Shown: positions 26,381-36,521, counted from the stretch's first letter. The stretch is DNA of 64,000 nucleotides from Pseudooceanicola nitratireducens (GCF_900109195.1 NZ_FNZG01000004.1:1-64000); one strand, 5' to 3'. A program made the numbers and translations. The notes: a model not told the origin generated them from the sequence alone.

Positions 26381-27757
26381 ATGATCATTTCGCGCATCGG
26401 GCAAAGTGCCAAGGCACGTCGGGCCAGCACGCCGGGTGGATTTGCCATGAACGCGGCGCTGATCTGTGGTCTGGGGTTCCTGGCCGCCTGCGGCGATCCC
26501 GACACGATCCTGCCCGGCAAACGGGAATCGGTCGACGCGGTGCTAAGCGGGGCAGACCAACTGGCCGAGCCCGAGCTGGTGAACCGGTCCGAACCGGTAT
26601 CGCTGCCCACGGTCAGCACCAATGCCAACTGGCTGCAACGCGCTGGCACCCCCGCCACGCGGGTCGAGAATGCCGCGCTGTCGGCCAGCCCCGGCCTGAT
26701 CTGGTCGGCCAATATCGGGGCCGGTGACGCGCGCAAGGCGCGGATCACCGCGGATCCGGTCGTGGCCGATGGCCGGGTCTTTGCGCTGGACAGTTCCGCC
26801 AAGGTGACGGCCGTCACCACCGGCGGCGCTGCAGTCTGGACGCGGGATCTGACCCCTCCGGGTGACAATGCGGGTGATGCAACGGGCGGTGGCCTGGCCT
26901 TCGGTGCGGGCAAGCTGTTCGTGTCCACCGGCTTTGGTCTGCTGACCACGCTGGATCCGGCGACGGGCGCGATCCTGTGGGAACAGGACCTGGACGCCAC
27001 CGGGACGGGCACGCCTACCGTGGCGGGCGATCTGGTCTATATCGTGTCCGGTGACGCGACCGCCTGGGCGATCGACGTGAATTCGGGCCGGATCAAGTGG
27101 CAGATGGCTGCGACACCCAACCGGAACAACCTGATCGGCGGACCGGCCCCGGCCGTGACCGGCGACACCGTGATCTTCGCCCATTCCTCGGGCGAGGTTC
27201 AGGCCGTCAGCCGCACGGGCGGCGTTCAGACCTGGGGCGCGCTGGTTGCGGGCCGCCGTCCGAACTTTGCCAAATCGGTCGTGGGCGACATTTCGGGCGA
27301 TCCGGTCGTGTCCGGCGGGCGCGTCTATGTCGGCGTGCAATCCGGGGCCACCGTGGCGCTGGACGAAGCCACCGGCCAACAGCTGTGGTCCGTGCAAGAG
27401 GGCGCGATGTCCCCGGTCTGGGTCGCGGGCAACGCGGTCTTCCTTGTGTCCGACCTGAACGAGGTCGTGCGCGTTTCGGCCGAGACCGGCGAACGGGTCT
27501 GGGCGACAACGCTGCCGCTGTTCGTCAAAGAACGACCCCGCCGGCTGCGGTCGGTCTATGCGCATTACGGTCCGATCCTTGCGGGCAACCGTCTGGTCGT
27601 GGCCTCCTCGGATGGGGCGCTGCGGATGATCGACCCGGCCTCGGGCGAGATCACGGGGCAGGTGGAAATTCCCGGCGGCGCGTCCTCGAACCCGGTGGTT
27701 GCGGGCGGTGTGCTTTACGTCGTCAACACGCGCGGACAATTGCTGGCTTTCCGTTGA
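26381..27757 (+). CDS. bamB: outer membrane protein assembly factor BamB-like PQQ beta-propeller lipoprotein
   Basis: The 458-residue protein has a lipoprotein signal (GLGFLAACGD, lipobox LAAC) and then a WD/PQQ-like propeller with repeating WxxxL/LDxxTG blocks (TLDPATGAILWEQDL, ALDEATGQQLWSVQE, MIDPASGEITGQ). BamB supports beta-barrel insertion by BamA at the inner face of the outer membrane. Placement between yfgM and der supports the call. The annotated ATG (26381) gives a long n-region; ATG 26447 would give a tighter signal peptide. Confidence 0.88.
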   Translation: MIISRIGQSAKARRASTPGGFAMNAALICGLGFLAACGDPDTILPGKRESVDAVLSGADQLAEPELVNRSEPVSLPTVSTNANWLQRAGTPATRVENAALSASPGLIWSANIGAGDARKARITADPVVADGRVFALDSSAKVTAVTTGGAAVWTRDLTPPGDNAGDATGGGLAFGAGKLFVSTGFGLLTTLDPATGAILWEQDLDATGTGTPTVAGDLVYIVSGDATAWAIDVNSGRIKWQMAATPNRNNLIGGPAPAVTGDTVIFAHSSGEVQAVSRTGGVQTWGALVAGRRPNFAKSVVGDISGDPVVSGGRVYVGVQSGATVALDEATGQQLWSVQEGAMSPVWVAGNAVFLVSDLNEVVRVSAETGERVWATTLPLFVKERPRRLRSVYAHYGPILAGNRLVVASSDGALRMIDPASGEITGQVEIPGGASSNPVVAGGVLYVVNTRGQLLAFR

Positions 27758-27822
27758 TCCCGAATTGGGGTATCGGGGCGGCTTCGCGTCCTCTTTGACG
27801 CCCAGAAAGACGGAAAGACGTT

Positions 27823-29310
27823 ATGTCGTTTACTCTTGCCATTGTCGGACGGCCCAATGTGGGCAAGTCGACGCTGTTCAACCGGCTTGTCGGGAAAAAG
27901 CTGGCGCTGGTCGATGACCAGCCCGGCGTGACCCGTGACCTGCGCGAAGGCGATGCACGGCTGGGGCACCTGCGCTTTACCGTCATCGACACCGCCGGTC
28001 TGGAAGAGGCCACGGACGAAAGCCTTCAGGGCCGGATGCGCAAGCTGACCGAACGCGCCGTGGACATGGCCGATGTCTGCCTGTTCGTCATGGATGCCCG
28101 CGCCGGTGTGACGCCCGCCGATCACGTCTTTGCCGAGATCCTGCGCAAACGATCCGCCCAAGTGATCCTGGCCGCCAACAAGGCCGAAGGCCGCGCCGGT
28201 GAGGCCGGTCTGTTCGAGGCCTATGAGCTGGGCCTGGGCGAACCGCTGCGCCTGTCCGCCGAACACGGTGAGGGCATGAGCGAACTTGCCGCCGTGCTGG
28301 AGCCGATCTCCGAACAATTCGCCGAACGCGAAAAGCTGGCTGCGCGCGCGATGGAAGACGCCGGTCTGACGCCGCTGACCGATCTCGACGTGGACGAGGA
28401 ACCGGAAGAGGACGAAAGCTGGCGCCCCTCGGACAAGCGCCCCTTGCAGGTCGCCGTGGTCGGCCGCCCCAATGCGGGCAAGTCGACGCTGATCAACAAG
28501 ATCATCAAGGAAGACCGTCTTCTGACCGGACCCGAAGCCGGGATCACCCGTGATTCCATCTCGCTCCGCGTCGACTGGGACGGGCTGCCGATGCGGATCT
28601 TCGACACCGCCGGGATGCGCAAGAAGGCCAAGGTTCAGGACAAGCTGGAAAAGCTGTCGGTTTCGGACGGGCTGCGCGCCGTGAAATTCGCCGAGGTGGT
28701 CGTGGTGCTTCTGGATGCCGCGATTCCGTTCGAACAGCAGGATCTGCGGATCGCCGATCTGGCCGAACGCGAAGGCCGCGCCGTGGTCGTTGCGGTGAAC
28801 AAATGGGACCTGGAAGACGAAAAACAGGCCAAGCTGAAGGACCTGCGCGAAAGCTTCGAACGGCTGCTGCCGCAGCTGCGTGGCGCGCCGCTGGTCACGG
28901 TCTCGGCCAAGACGGGGCGTGGTCTGGACCGTCTGCACAAGGCGATCATTTCCGCGCACGAGGTCTGGAACCGCCGGATTTCCACCGCGAAACTGAACCG
29001 CTGGCTGATTGCCATGCTGGAACAGCACCCGCCGCCGGCCCCCGGGGGCAAACGGATCCGCCTGCGTTACATGACCCAGGCCAAGACGCGCCCGCCGGCT
29101 TTCGTGGTGATGTGTTCGCACCCGGACCTGATGCCGGACAGCTATACGCGGTACCTGGTGAACGGGTTGCGGGCGGACTTTGACATGCCGGGCACGCCGA
29201 TCCGGCTGTACATGCGGTCTCAGTCCGACAAGAACCCCTATAAGGGCCGAAAGAAATCCACGCCCTCGCGGTTGCGCAAGCACCTGGGGAAGGGAAAGCC
29301 GGGGCAGTAA
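27823..29310 (+). CDS. der: ribosome-associated GTPase Der (EngA)
   Basis: Der is an essential GTPase with two G domains that helps 50S subunit maturation. The 495-residue protein shows both: G1 [15 protein letters not shown] and [15 protein letters not shown]3 DTAGLEE and DTAGMRK, and G4 NKAEG (non-canonical in domain 1) and NKWD. The C-terminal KH-like domain ends with a basic tail rich in Lys/Arg. Last of the yfgM-bamB-der cluster. Confidence 0.97.
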   Translation: MSFTLAIVGRPNVGKSTLFNRLVGKKLALVDDQPGVTRDLREGDARLGHLRFTVIDTAGLEEATDESLQGRMRKLTERAVDMADVCLFVMDARAGVTPADHVFAEILRKRSAQVILAANKAEGRAGEAGLFEAYELGLGEPLRLSAEHGEGMSELAAVLEPISEQFAEREKLAARAMEDAGLTPLTDLDVDEEPEEDESWRPSDKRPLQVAVVGRPNAGKSTLINKIIKEDRLLTGPEAGITRDSISLRVDWDGLPMRIFDTAGMRKKAKVQDKLEKLSVSDGLRAVKFAEVVVVLLDAAIPFEQQDLRIADLAEREGRAVVVAVNKWDLEDEKQAKLKDLRESFERLLPQLRGAPLVTVSAKTGRGLDRLHKAIISAHEVWNRRISTAKLNRWLIAMLEQHPPPAPGGKRIRLRYMTQAKTRPPAFVVMCSHPDLMPDSYTRYLVNGLRADFDMPGTPIRLYMRSQSDKNPYKGRKKSTPSRLRKHLGKGKPGQ

Positions 29311-29345
29311 TTCTGCCTCTTTCGTTTCCCGTCTTTGATTGGCCT

Positions 29346-30065
29346 TCAGACCGGCGGTTCGGGCCGGAAGCGGTGGCGCAGGATCACCGGCACGGCCAGC
29401 AGAACGATGCCAAGGGCGGGCAGGGCGATCATCAGCGGGCGGCCCATGTCCATGTTGGCCGCGATCACCCCGATCAGTGCCCAGGCCACCGGGATCAGGT
29501 ATTCCGGCGCGGGCAGGACGCGCAGCACATAGCTGGCCAGCGCCAGCGCCACGATCAGCAGCGCCGCGTGGATGGGCAGCACGGGTGTCGCGCCGTACCC
29601 GGTCAACAACACCGCCGTCGCGACGCAAGAGGCCGCCGTCAGCCAGCCCGCGTAAAGGGCAACCGGCACCCGCAGCCACCAGCGGTCGAAGAAGGGCGTG
29701 CGCAACAGCGCCCAGATCGCCGTGCCCCACATGATCCAGATCAGCACCGTCGCCCAGAGCGGAGAGAGGTTGGCCACCGGGATCCAGGCAGCCCCGACCA
29801 CCAGCGATGCGATCAGGGGCCAACGCACAAGGTCCCAGGCCGGATCGTCATCGCGCCTTAGCAGGCCATAGACCCCCGAGGCGATGAGCCAGAGGTAGAT
29901 CACCCCCCAGATCGAAAAAGCCCATCCGGCCGGCTGGATCGGCGGGTCGACCTGCGGCACCGGGAATTGGTCGGGTGAGAATCCGTTGAAGCCCGTCGTC
30001 GTGAAGGGCGACAGGGCAAAGGCGAGGGCGGCGGTGAGGGTGAGAATCGCTTTGAGCTTGGTCAT
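29346..30065 (-). CDS. TspO/MBR-like tryptophan-rich membrane protein
   Basis: An integral membrane protein of ~239 residues with seven or so hydrophobic helices, rich in tryptophan. The segment IQPAGWAFSIWGVIYLWLI is typical of bacterial tryptophan-rich sensory proteins; TspO proteins bind tetrapyrroles or sterol-like ligands. It is longer than classical TspO (~160), so I call it a relative. The start at 30065 places the first helix (ILTLTAALAFALS) at the N-terminus; an upstream start is possible. Confidence 0.65.
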   Translation of the reverse strand: MTKLKAILTLTAALAFALSPFTTTGFNGFSPDQFPVPQVDPPIQPAGWAFSIWGVIYLWLIASGVYGLLRRDDDPAWDLVRWPLIASLVVGAAWIPVANLSPLWATVLIWIMWGTAIWALLRTPFFDRWWLRVPVALYAGWLTAASCVATAVLLTGYGATPVLPIHAALLIVALALASYVLRVLPAPEYLIPVAWALIGVIAANMDMGRPLMIALPALGIVLLAVPVILRHRFRPEPPV

Positions 30066-30405
30066 GTAATCACTACGCGCGAGGGGCTGGATCGGTTTCA
30101 TCGCGCCCGGCCGCTTGTGCGATTTCATGCGCGGGTTTCTGCGCCGGGCCGGGATCTGTGCAAACGGGCGGGAACCCGCAAATCCCTTCGGCGCCTTTGC
30201 GCCTGAGGGCGGGATTCCGGGCATCGGGCCACGGGTAAACTAGGCGAAAAACAGCGCGGGACATCCGAAAACAGGCGCAAGTCTGCCAGAAGTGCGATTC
30301 CGATTTTCGGCGTGGTTTCAGGGGCTTGTGGCGGCTCATTCCCGGTGCCACATCTTCACCAACGGCGCAGACAGCCGTTCATGAAACCCAACTAAAGGAC
30401 CTATC
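30066..30405. other. intergenic region upstream of the EF-hand gene
   Basis: About 340 bases without a convincing gene. The left part encodes only an arginine/proline-rich extension of the TspO-like frame. The region must hold divergent promoters. No clear operator or terminator is seen. Confidence 0.55.
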
Positions 30406-30651
30406 ATGACCAATAAACTGACCCGCTTTGGTATCGTTGCAATCGCTCTTCTGGCGACGCCCGCCCTGGCGGAAACCATGGTCGAAGATACCGATGGCAA
30501 TGGCACCTTCTCGATGGAAGAAGTCGCCGTGGCCTACCCCGAGCTGACCGATGAGCTGTTTTCGCAGATCGACACCGACGCAAGCGGTGACGTGTCCCAG
30601 GACGAACTGACCGCCGCCGTCGAAGCCGGCGTGCTGGTCACCCAGGGCTGA
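30406..30651 (+). CDS. exported EF-hand calcium-binding protein
   Basis: The 81-residue protein has a signal peptide (FGIVAIALLATPALAE) and then two EF-hand loops, DTDGNGTFSMEE and DTDASGDVSQDE, each with acidic residues at positions 1, 3, 5 and 12. It should bind two calcium ions in the periplasm. A ribosome-binding-like AAAGGA lies upstream. It is a single gene followed by its own hairpin. The partner is unknown. Confidence 0.85.
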   Translation: MTNKLTRFGIVAIALLATPALAETMVEDTDGNGTFSMEEVAVAYPELTDELFSQIDTDASGDVSQDELTAAVEAGVLVTQG

Positions 30652-30728
30652 TCTGAGGATCACGGATAGACGGGCCGGGTCCACGACCTGGTATCAGACC
30701 CCGGAACGGGGCCCGCGCCTGTCTTTCG

Positions 30729-30765
30729 AAGGGGCCGCATCCACATCCCGGGTGTGGTCCCTTTT
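30729..30765 (+). terminator. terminator after EF-hand gene
   Basis: AAGGG...CCACA-TCCCGGG-TGTGG...CCCTTTT forms a nested stem ending in TTTTC, on the plus strand. Confidence 0.55.
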
Positions 30766-30803
30766 CTGTTATGACCCATGCCCCGACCTGGGCCGTGGGG
30801 ATA

Positions 30804-30830
30804 CGAAAAAGGGGCCGTCACCGGCCCCTT
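30804..30830 (-). terminator. terminator of serS
   Basis: On the minus strand AAGGGGCCG / CGGCCCCTT with a four-base loop is followed by TTTTTCG, 25 bases beyond the serS stop. Confidence 0.9.
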
Positions 30831-30854
30831 CGTTAATGTCGCTGTAACGCGGTA

Positions 30855-32144
30855 TCAGACCAGCTGACCTTCGGCGGTCAGGGTGGTCTTGCCGCCCAGC
30901 CAGGGGTGCAGCGCCTCGGGCAGTTTGACCGACCCGTCCGCCTGCTGGCCATTTTCCAGCACGGCGATCAGCGTCCGACCGACGGCAAGGCCCGAGCCGT
31001 TGAGCGTATGCACGAACTCGGGCTTGCCGCCACCGGGGCGGTAGCGGGCGTTCATGCGCCGCGCCTGGTAGTCGTCGCAGACGGAACAGGACGAAATCTC
31101 GCGATAGGTGTTCTGACCGGGCAGCCAGACCTCGATATCATGGGTGCGGCGTGCGCCGGCACCCATGTCACCGGTGCACAGGACCACGGTGCGGAAGGCC
31201 AGGCCCAGCTTGCGCAGGATGCCCTCGGCGCAGTCGGTCATGCGGTCCAGCTCGGCGCGGCTGTCCTCGGGTTTGGTGATCGACACCATCTCGACCTTTT
31301 CGAACTGGTGCTGGCGCAGCATGCCGCTGGTGTCCCGGCCCGCGCTGCCGGCCTCGGACCGGAAACACTGGGTGTGGGCCACGAAGCGGCGGGGCAGGTA
31401 GCTTTCCTCGATGATCGTGTCGTTGACGATATTCGTCAGCGTCACCTCGGCGGTCGGCACCAGCCACCAGCCTTCACGGGTCTGATAGCTGTCTTCGCCA
31501 AACTTCGGCAGTTGGCCGGTGCCATACATCATCTCTTCCTTGACGAGGACCGGGGTCCAGGTCTCGGTCAGGCCGTTTTCGGTGGTGTGGGTGTCCAGCA
31601 TGAACTGCGCGAGCGCGCGGTGGATGCGGGCAACACCAGCCGAGAGCACGACGAACCGCGAACCCGACAGTTTCGCGGCGGTTTCAAAGTCCATGCCCTG
31701 CTTGACGGCGGGAAGTTCGAAGTGTTCCAGCGGCTGGAAGTCGAACTCCGGCGGGGTGCCGTGGGTGCGAAGCTCGACATTGTCGGCTTCATCCGTGCCA
31801 TCGGGCGTGTCGTCATAGGGCAGGTTGGGCAGTTCAGCCAATCGCTTTTGCAAAAGAGCATCTAGAAGTTTTGCTTCGCTTTGTAAGTCATTTACTTCTT
31901 TTTTCTTGGCACTGACGATAGTTCTAAGCCGAAGGAATTCCGCTTCGTTGCCATTCGCTTTTGCTTTCCCGATTTCACGGGAAGCAGCGTTCTGATCCGC
32001 CTGCGCGGTTTCGGCGGTGTGGATGCAGGCGCGGCGCTTTTCGTCCAGCGCGAGGATCTCGGGCGTCACCGGGGACAGGCCGCGCCGGGACAGAGCCTTG
32101 TCGAAAGCGTCAGGATTTTCACGGATGGCGCGGATGTCGTGCAT
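30855..32144 (-). CDS. serS: seryl-tRNA synthetase
   Basis: SerRS charges tRNA-Ser in the cytoplasm. The 429-residue class II enzyme has an N-terminal coiled-coil arm (residues ~28-105) that grips the tRNA long arm, motif 2 ([20 protein letters not shown]) and motif 3 ([16 protein letters not shown]). The start gives the standard [15 protein letters not shown]. About 140 bases inside the coiled-coil arm (31846-31985) have only ~42% GC against well over 60% around them, an odd local patch in an otherwise uniform gene. Confidence 0.97.
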   Translation of the reverse strand: MHDIRAIRENPDAFDKALSRRGLSPVTPEILALDEKRRACIHTAETAQADQNAASREIGKAKANGNEAEFLRLRTIVSAKKKEVNDLQSEAKLLDALLQKRLAELPNLPYDDTPDGTDEADNVELRTHGTPPEFDFQPLEHFELPAVKQGMDFETAAKLSGSRFVVLSAGVARIHRALAQFMLDTHTTENGLTETWTPVLVKEEMMYGTGQLPKFGEDSYQTREGWWLVPTAEVTLTNIVNDTIIEESYLPRRFVAHTQCFRSEAGSAGRDTSGMLRQHQFEKVEMVSITKPEDSRAELDRMTDCAEGILRKLGLAFRTVVLCTGDMGAGARRTHDIEVWLPGQNTYREISSCSVCDDYQARRMNARYRPGGGKPEFVHTLNGSGLAVGRTLIAVLENGQQADGSVKLPEALHPWLGGKTTLTAEGQLV

Positions 32145-32195
32145 GGTATGGACCCGGATTCGATTGTCTACGTGCCGCTGCTTATGGCGGATTTT

Positions 32196-33041
32196 TCACG
32201 CCAACAAAACCGGGTCTCTGGGGGGATGTGCCCTTGGGGCCGTCCAGCCTTCGGCCCCGCGCTGAAAGCGGTGGCAGGTCAGGGCGTGAAATGTGGCGTC
32301 ATCCTCGGCGACATAGCGGGTGATGGTCACTTCGCCTTCGGTTTCGGCGCTGCCGATGTCGATCAGGGCAAAGTCGTTCGGTTCCCCCCTTTGGCGGGTC
32401 GACAGGCCGGTGCCGCAGTGGATCTGAAGGATCGGCGGGGCGTTCGGGCCGGGCGGTTCGACCACGCGCCAGCGGTGCAGGTGGCCGGACAGGATGATGT
32501 CGGCCCCGGCCTCGGCAAGGCGGGTCAGGCCCCATTCGGCATTCACCATCTCGCGCTTGCGGCTGCCCTTGGGCAGTTCAAACGGATGATGCGCGACGAT
32601 CACGTTCAGACGGCTGGCGGGGCCGGTGGTGCAATGACCAACCGCTTCGCGGATCTCACGCCGGGTGGCCCAGCCGGTCTGCCAGCGCCAGGGCGACATG
32701 GTGTTGATGCCGATCAGGGCCAGGTCCGGCGACATCCAGGCCGGCGACAGATCGGGCGAGATATGTTTGCGATAGTTGGAAAACGGCCGGAAGAACCGCC
32801 GGAACGGGCGATGCACCGGCAGATCGTGGTTGCCCGGCACGCAAAGCACCGGGGCCTCGATATGATCGATAAAGGTGCGGGCGGCGCGAAACTGGCTGGC
32901 GCGGGCGCGCTGAGTCAGGTCGCCAGAGATGGCTACGACATCGGGGGCCAGGTCGTTCAGCGCCGCCAGCAGCGGGCGCATCAGTTCCGGCCGGTCGCGC
33001 CCGAAGTGCAGGTCTGAGATGTGGATCAGGCGTGTGCTCAT
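32196..33041 (-). CDS. metallophosphoesterase (cAMP phosphodiesterase-like)
   Basis: A calcineurin-like phosphoesterase of 281 residues with all metal motifs: ISDLHFGR, ISGDLTQR, VPGNHD, VAHHP and SGHLHRWR. This set fits the class III 3',5'-cyclic nucleotide phosphodiesterase (CpdA-like) group and related enzymes; the true substrate is unknown. It overlaps the lipid kinase by 4 bases (upstream partner on the same strand), so the two form an operon and may act on related phospholipid or nucleotide substrates. Confidence 0.85.
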   Translation of the reverse strand: MSTRLIHISDLHFGRDRPELMRPLLAALNDLAPDVVAISGDLTQRARASQFRAARTFIDHIEAPVLCVPGNHDLPVHRPFRRFFRPFSNYRKHISPDLSPAWMSPDLALIGINTMSPWRWQTGWATRREIREAVGHCTTGPASRLNVIVAHHPFELPKGSRKREMVNAEWGLTRLAEAGADIILSGHLHRWRVVEPPGPNAPPILQIHCGTGLSTRQRGEPNDFALIDIGSAETEGEVTITRYVAEDDATFHALTCHRFQRGAEGWTAPRAHPPRDPVLLA

Positions 33042-34042
33042 GCGGCGTCGGTCGTGGTTTCGCTTTGCTTGCCCAAGGGCGTTATGACCTGGATGATGTC
33101 GCTGTGCAGGCAGAAACGGAAGGGGCCCTTCATGGTCTCTTTCTCGCCGTCCCGGGCGATCAGGCGGCTTTTCTGCCGGGTCGAGATGGTGACCGAGCGG
33201 CCGGTGACCAGCTCCATGTCCCGGCCAAGGCGGGCGGTCCGTCCTGCCAGGCGCAGGGCCGACAGGATCATGCGGTAACGTCCGGTATCGGGAGAGACGA
33301 AGACGGCGAACTGGTGGTCACGGATCGCGTCGGCCCCGGGCAGGTCGAATTGTTCCAGCTGGTAGGCCGAGTTCGCGATGAAGGCGAGCGGTGACTTGCG
33401 GCGGATCTGCTGGCCGTCGACGTCGATCTTCAGCGACAGCGGGCGGCCAAGGGTCATCAGCGCGCGCACCACAGACCAATAGGCCGCAACGCGCGACCGG
33501 CCAAACCGGCGGTAGATGTCTTCGCGCTGGTCAAGGATCGCGGGATAGGCCCCGAGCGACGCGTTGTTCAGAAAGACCTGACCGTTGATGTCGCCAATGG
33601 CCAGCGGGCGGGGCGCGCCGGTCAGGGCAACGCGGGTCGCCTCCGCCGGATCATCCAGCGGCAGGTCAAGGGATCGTGCGACATAGTTGAATGTTCCCAA
33701 GGGGATGATGGCCAGATGGGGGATGGCCTGACCGTCTTGGTGCGCCTGAAATAGGGCCGAGCTCACCGCCCCGATTGTGCCGTCACCTCCGGCGGCGACC
33801 AGCGTGTCGAAATCGTCCTCAATGGCCTGGCGCGCGATGGCGACCGGATCGGCACCGTCTTCGACCACGCGCAGGTCGTAGCGGCCGGGGGCGCGGGACA
33901 GTTCATCCTGGATGGTGTCGAACAGCGCCTTGTCGCGGCGGCCGGACCCGGGATTGGCAATGACACAGACCGATCGGTCCAGCGCGACCCGGTCTTCTGT
34001 GACCGGGGCCGATTGCGCGTTTTGGGCGGGGATCATGTTCAT
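33038..34042 (-). CDS. diacylglycerol kinase family lipid kinase (YegS-like)
   Basis: The 334-residue protein has a DAGK catalytic domain: VIANPGSGRRDKALF (phosphate-binding loop), LVAAGGDGTIGAVSSAL (GGDGT) and AIIPLGTFNYVARSL. Enzymes of this fold phosphorylate diacylglycerol or related lipids at the inner membrane. I start at ATG 34042, with AAGGTCC upstream, and leave out a longer frame with no ribosome-binding site. It overlaps the downstream metallophosphoesterase start by 4 bases. Confidence 0.87.
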   Translation of the reverse strand: MNMIPAQNAQSAPVTEDRVALDRSVCVIANPGSGRRDKALFDTIQDELSRAPGRYDLRVVEDGADPVAIARQAIEDDFDTLVAAGGDGTIGAVSSALFQAHQDGQAIPHLAIIPLGTFNYVARSLDLPLDDPAEATRVALTGAPRPLAIGDINGQVFLNNASLGAYPAILDQREDIYRRFGRSRVAAYWSVVRALMTLGRPLSLKIDVDGQQIRRKSPLAFIANSAYQLEQFDLPGADAIRDHQFAVFVSPDTGRYRMILSALRLAGRTARLGRDMELVTGRSVTISTRQKSRLIARDGEKETMKGPFRFCLHSDIIQVITPLGKQSETTTDAA

Positions 34043-34173
34043 CTTGGACCTTGCGTCATGGGTGTCACCCGTCAACGCGCGGCCCTGCGGGTTGTTCCGA
34101 AACGCCCCCGCACAGGCGTCAGGGCAGGCGTCAAGGCGGTCGTGCAAAAACTCATGGTCAACAAACAGGTGCG

Positions 34174-34203
34174 CAAAAGAAAAGGGCCGCTTGCGCGACC
34201 CTT
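34174..34203 (-). terminator. terminator of PRC-barrel gene
   Basis: Minus-strand stem AAGGGTCGC / GCGGCCCTT (one G-T pair) with loop GCAA, followed by TTTCTTTTG. Confidence 0.8.
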
Positions 34204-34227
34204 TCCCCTTGGAAATCGAGGGCAGGA

Positions 34228-35343
34228 TTATTTGCCTTCGAACTCGGGCATGGCTTCCAGCTCTTCTTCAGCCATGGCGGTGTAGATGCGGACATCGTCG
34301 CCACCGTCCTGACGCAGGATCTGCAGGTCGGTCAGCTTCAGGGCAACCGGCTTTTCACCAATCCCCAGGAAACCGCCAACGTCGATGATCGCGTCGGTGA
34401 TCTGGCCTTCTTCGGTGACGATCAGTTCCGAGATCTCACCAACCCACTTGTCCTGAGCGTCATAGACGCGGGCACCGTCCAGGTTCTCGGCGGTCAGGTA
34501 GTCCTGCTCAACCGGGGTCCCGGGGAAGGGGGCCATGTCAGAGTCGTTGGCCATCTCAGCGGTTTCGCGCTGCATTTCGTTGGTTTCTTCATTGATTTCC
34601 GCCGCGGCGATGTCGGCCGTGTTTTCAATGGCTTCACCGGTGTTTTCAGCTGCGTCTGCAACGTCTTCACCCGCTTCGTCGGCAGCAGCGGCCATGTCGT
34701 CGCCCGCTTCTTCCATCTCGGCGTTTGCCTTGTCGGCAGCGGCTGCGATGTCGTCACCGGCTTCGTCCAGTGCCGCTTCGGTGTTGTCGACGGCCGTTGC
34801 GGTTGCTGCGGCAACGTCGTCACCGGCTTCTTCAATCGATGCCTCGGCCGAGGCGGTCGCTTCGGCTGCGTCCTTCTCCATCTCGTTGATGTCGGCTGCG
34901 GCCTGGTCTTCCATGTCACCGGCGGTGAATTCCGGTGCGTCCTGCAGGGTCGCCGGGTCGGCGTTCAGCACAAGGAAGAAGTCCTCGGCGTCGTCGGTCG
35001 AGCTGTCCGAGACGAATTTCACCTGGTCCAGCGACACGCCAACCTGACGTTCACCCAGACCCAGGAAGCCGCCGATGTCGACCAGCACGGTTTCGATCTG
35101 GCCCGAGCGGTTCATGATCACATCGTTGATCTCGCCGATGTCTTCCCATTCGGTGCCGGCACCTTCGGATTCGGTGACGTCGCCGGTTTCAGCAGCATAA
35201 ACGCGCATGCCGATGAAATCGGAGGCGTGGATCTGTTCGGCTGCAGCTTCGGTGGTAAAGCCCGCATGAGCGGCCGTTTCGGCCATGGCGGTGCCGGCGG
35301 TGCCAGCAGCGATAAGTGCGGTGGTCAGCAGAAGATTTTTCAT
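34228..35343 (-). CDS. periplasmic protein with two PRC-barrel domains
   Basis: The 371-residue product has a signal peptide (LLLTTALIAAGTAGTAMAE). A first PRC-barrel (about 30-130: GMRVYAAETGDV, IGEINDVIMNRSGQIETV, DIGGFLGLGERQVGV) and a second one at the C-terminus (ENLDGARVYDAQD, VGEISELIVTEEG, DVGGFLGIGEKPVAL) flank an acidic Ala-rich stretch of ~130 residues with repeats such as EEAGDDVAAA and EAGDDIAAAADK. PRC-barrels bind small partners or proteins; the linker is likely a flexible helix. The two barrels are clearly related to each other. Common in alphaproteobacteria; function unknown. Confidence 0.8.
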   Translation of the reverse strand: MKNLLLTTALIAAGTAGTAMAETAAHAGFTTEAAAEQIHASDFIGMRVYAAETGDVTESEGAGTEWEDIGEINDVIMNRSGQIETVLVDIGGFLGLGERQVGVSLDQVKFVSDSSTDDAEDFFLVLNADPATLQDAPEFTAGDMEDQAAADINEMEKDAAEATASAEASIEEAGDDVAAATATAVDNTEAALDEAGDDIAAAADKANAEMEEAGDDMAAAADEAGEDVADAAENTGEAIENTADIAAAEINEETNEMQRETAEMANDSDMAPFPGTPVEQDYLTAENLDGARVYDAQDKWVGEISELIVTEEGQITDAIIDVGGFLGIGEKPVALKLTDLQILRQDGGDDVRIYTAMAEEELEAMPEFEGK

Positions 35344-35498
35344 TTTGAAGTCTCTCTCTGAATTGGTGGTGCGGTCGGTGCCGCTGTCATGGGCGGACAA
35401 CACGGGCTTGTGACCGGCGGTTCCCGCCCAATGAAAAAATCTTGTAACTTGCTGAGGATTCGGGTTTTTCTGTAAATGAGCAATTTCAGGCAAAAGTT

Positions 35499-36506
35499 AT
35501 GACAGTTGAACCGACCCGGCCGCCCCTGGCGGTCACCCTTGGGGACCCGGCAGGAATCGGCCCCGAAATCGCGCTGCGCGCGGTCACCCGTCCCGATGCA
35601 CCCCATTGTCTGCTGATCGGTCCGCCGGCCGCAGCGGCCCGTGCGCGGGATCTGGTATCGCCAAAGACGCAGCTGCGCGCGGTGGATGCGCCGGAACATT
35701 GCGTGCGCACGCCGGGGACGATCGACATCATCACCTCGAGCCGGTCGAAGGTGCACCCCTATGGCCAGATCTCGGCCGAGGCCGGGCAATTGGCGCACGA
35801 GGCGGTGATGACCGCCGTCGCGCTGGCCAAGGCCGGGCGGGTGTCGGGGATCGTCACGGCCCCCATCCACAAAGAGGCGCTGTCGAAGGCCGGCGTGCCC
35901 TTTCCGGGCCATACCGAGATGCTGGAGAAATACAGCGGCGTGTTGGAAACCGGCGGTCGTGTCGCGATGATGCTGGCCAATGAAGAGCTGCGTGTGGTGC
36001 TGGTCACGATCCACGTTTCCCTTCGCGAAGCGGTCGAGCAGGCGGATTACGCTGCCCAGCTGCGGGCCATTCGTCTGGCGCACAAGGGGTGTCAGGCCTT
36101 CGGGATCGGATCGCCCCGGATCGCCGTGGCCGGTCTGAACCCGCATGCGGGCGAAGGCGGGCTGTTTGGCCGGGAAGAGATCGACATCATCCGTCCCGCG
36201 ATCGAGGCGGCGCAGGCCGACGGCATGAACGTCAGCGGCCCCTGGCCGGGCGATACGGTCTTCATGCAGGCGCGCCAAGGCAAGTTCGATGTGGTCGTGG
36301 CGCAATACCACGATCAGGGTCTAATTCCGATCAAATACATGGGCTTGGACAAGGGTGTTAATGTAACACTTGGACTGCCCTTCGTGCGCACGTCGCCTGA
36401 TCATGGCACGGCCTTCGACATCGCGGGCAAGGGTGTGGCCGATGCCTCGTCCATGATTGCGGCCATCACCATGGCCGACAGGATGAGCCGCGCGCGACGC
36501 GGCTGA
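35499..36506 (+). CDS. pdxA: 4-hydroxythreonine-4-phosphate dehydrogenase
   Basis: PdxA oxidises 4-phosphohydroxythreonine in the DXP-dependent pyridoxal phosphate route. The 335-residue protein has the N-terminal VTLGDPAGIGPEIALRA, GHTEMLEKYSG and the metal-binding AQYHDQGLIPIKY with histidines/aspartate. ATG 35499 follows a purine stretch. It is divergent from the PRC-barrel gene and convergent with the ketoacyl synthase. The other B6 gene of the window, pdxH, lies 10 kb away. Confidence 0.95.
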   Translation: MTVEPTRPPLAVTLGDPAGIGPEIALRAVTRPDAPHCLLIGPPAAAARARDLVSPKTQLRAVDAPEHCVRTPGTIDIITSSRSKVHPYGQISAEAGQLAHEAVMTAVALAKAGRVSGIVTAPIHKEALSKAGVPFPGHTEMLEKYSGVLETGGRVAMMLANEELRVVLVTIHVSLREAVEQADYAAQLRAIRLAHKGCQAFGIGSPRIAVAGLNPHAGEGGLFGREEIDIIRPAIEAAQADGMNVSGPWPGDTVFMQARQGKFDVVVAQYHDQGLIPIKYMGLDKGVNVTLGLPFVRTSPDHGTAFDIAGKGVADASSMIAAITMADRMSRARRG

Positions 36507-36521
36507 CTGGTTGTAATGGGG

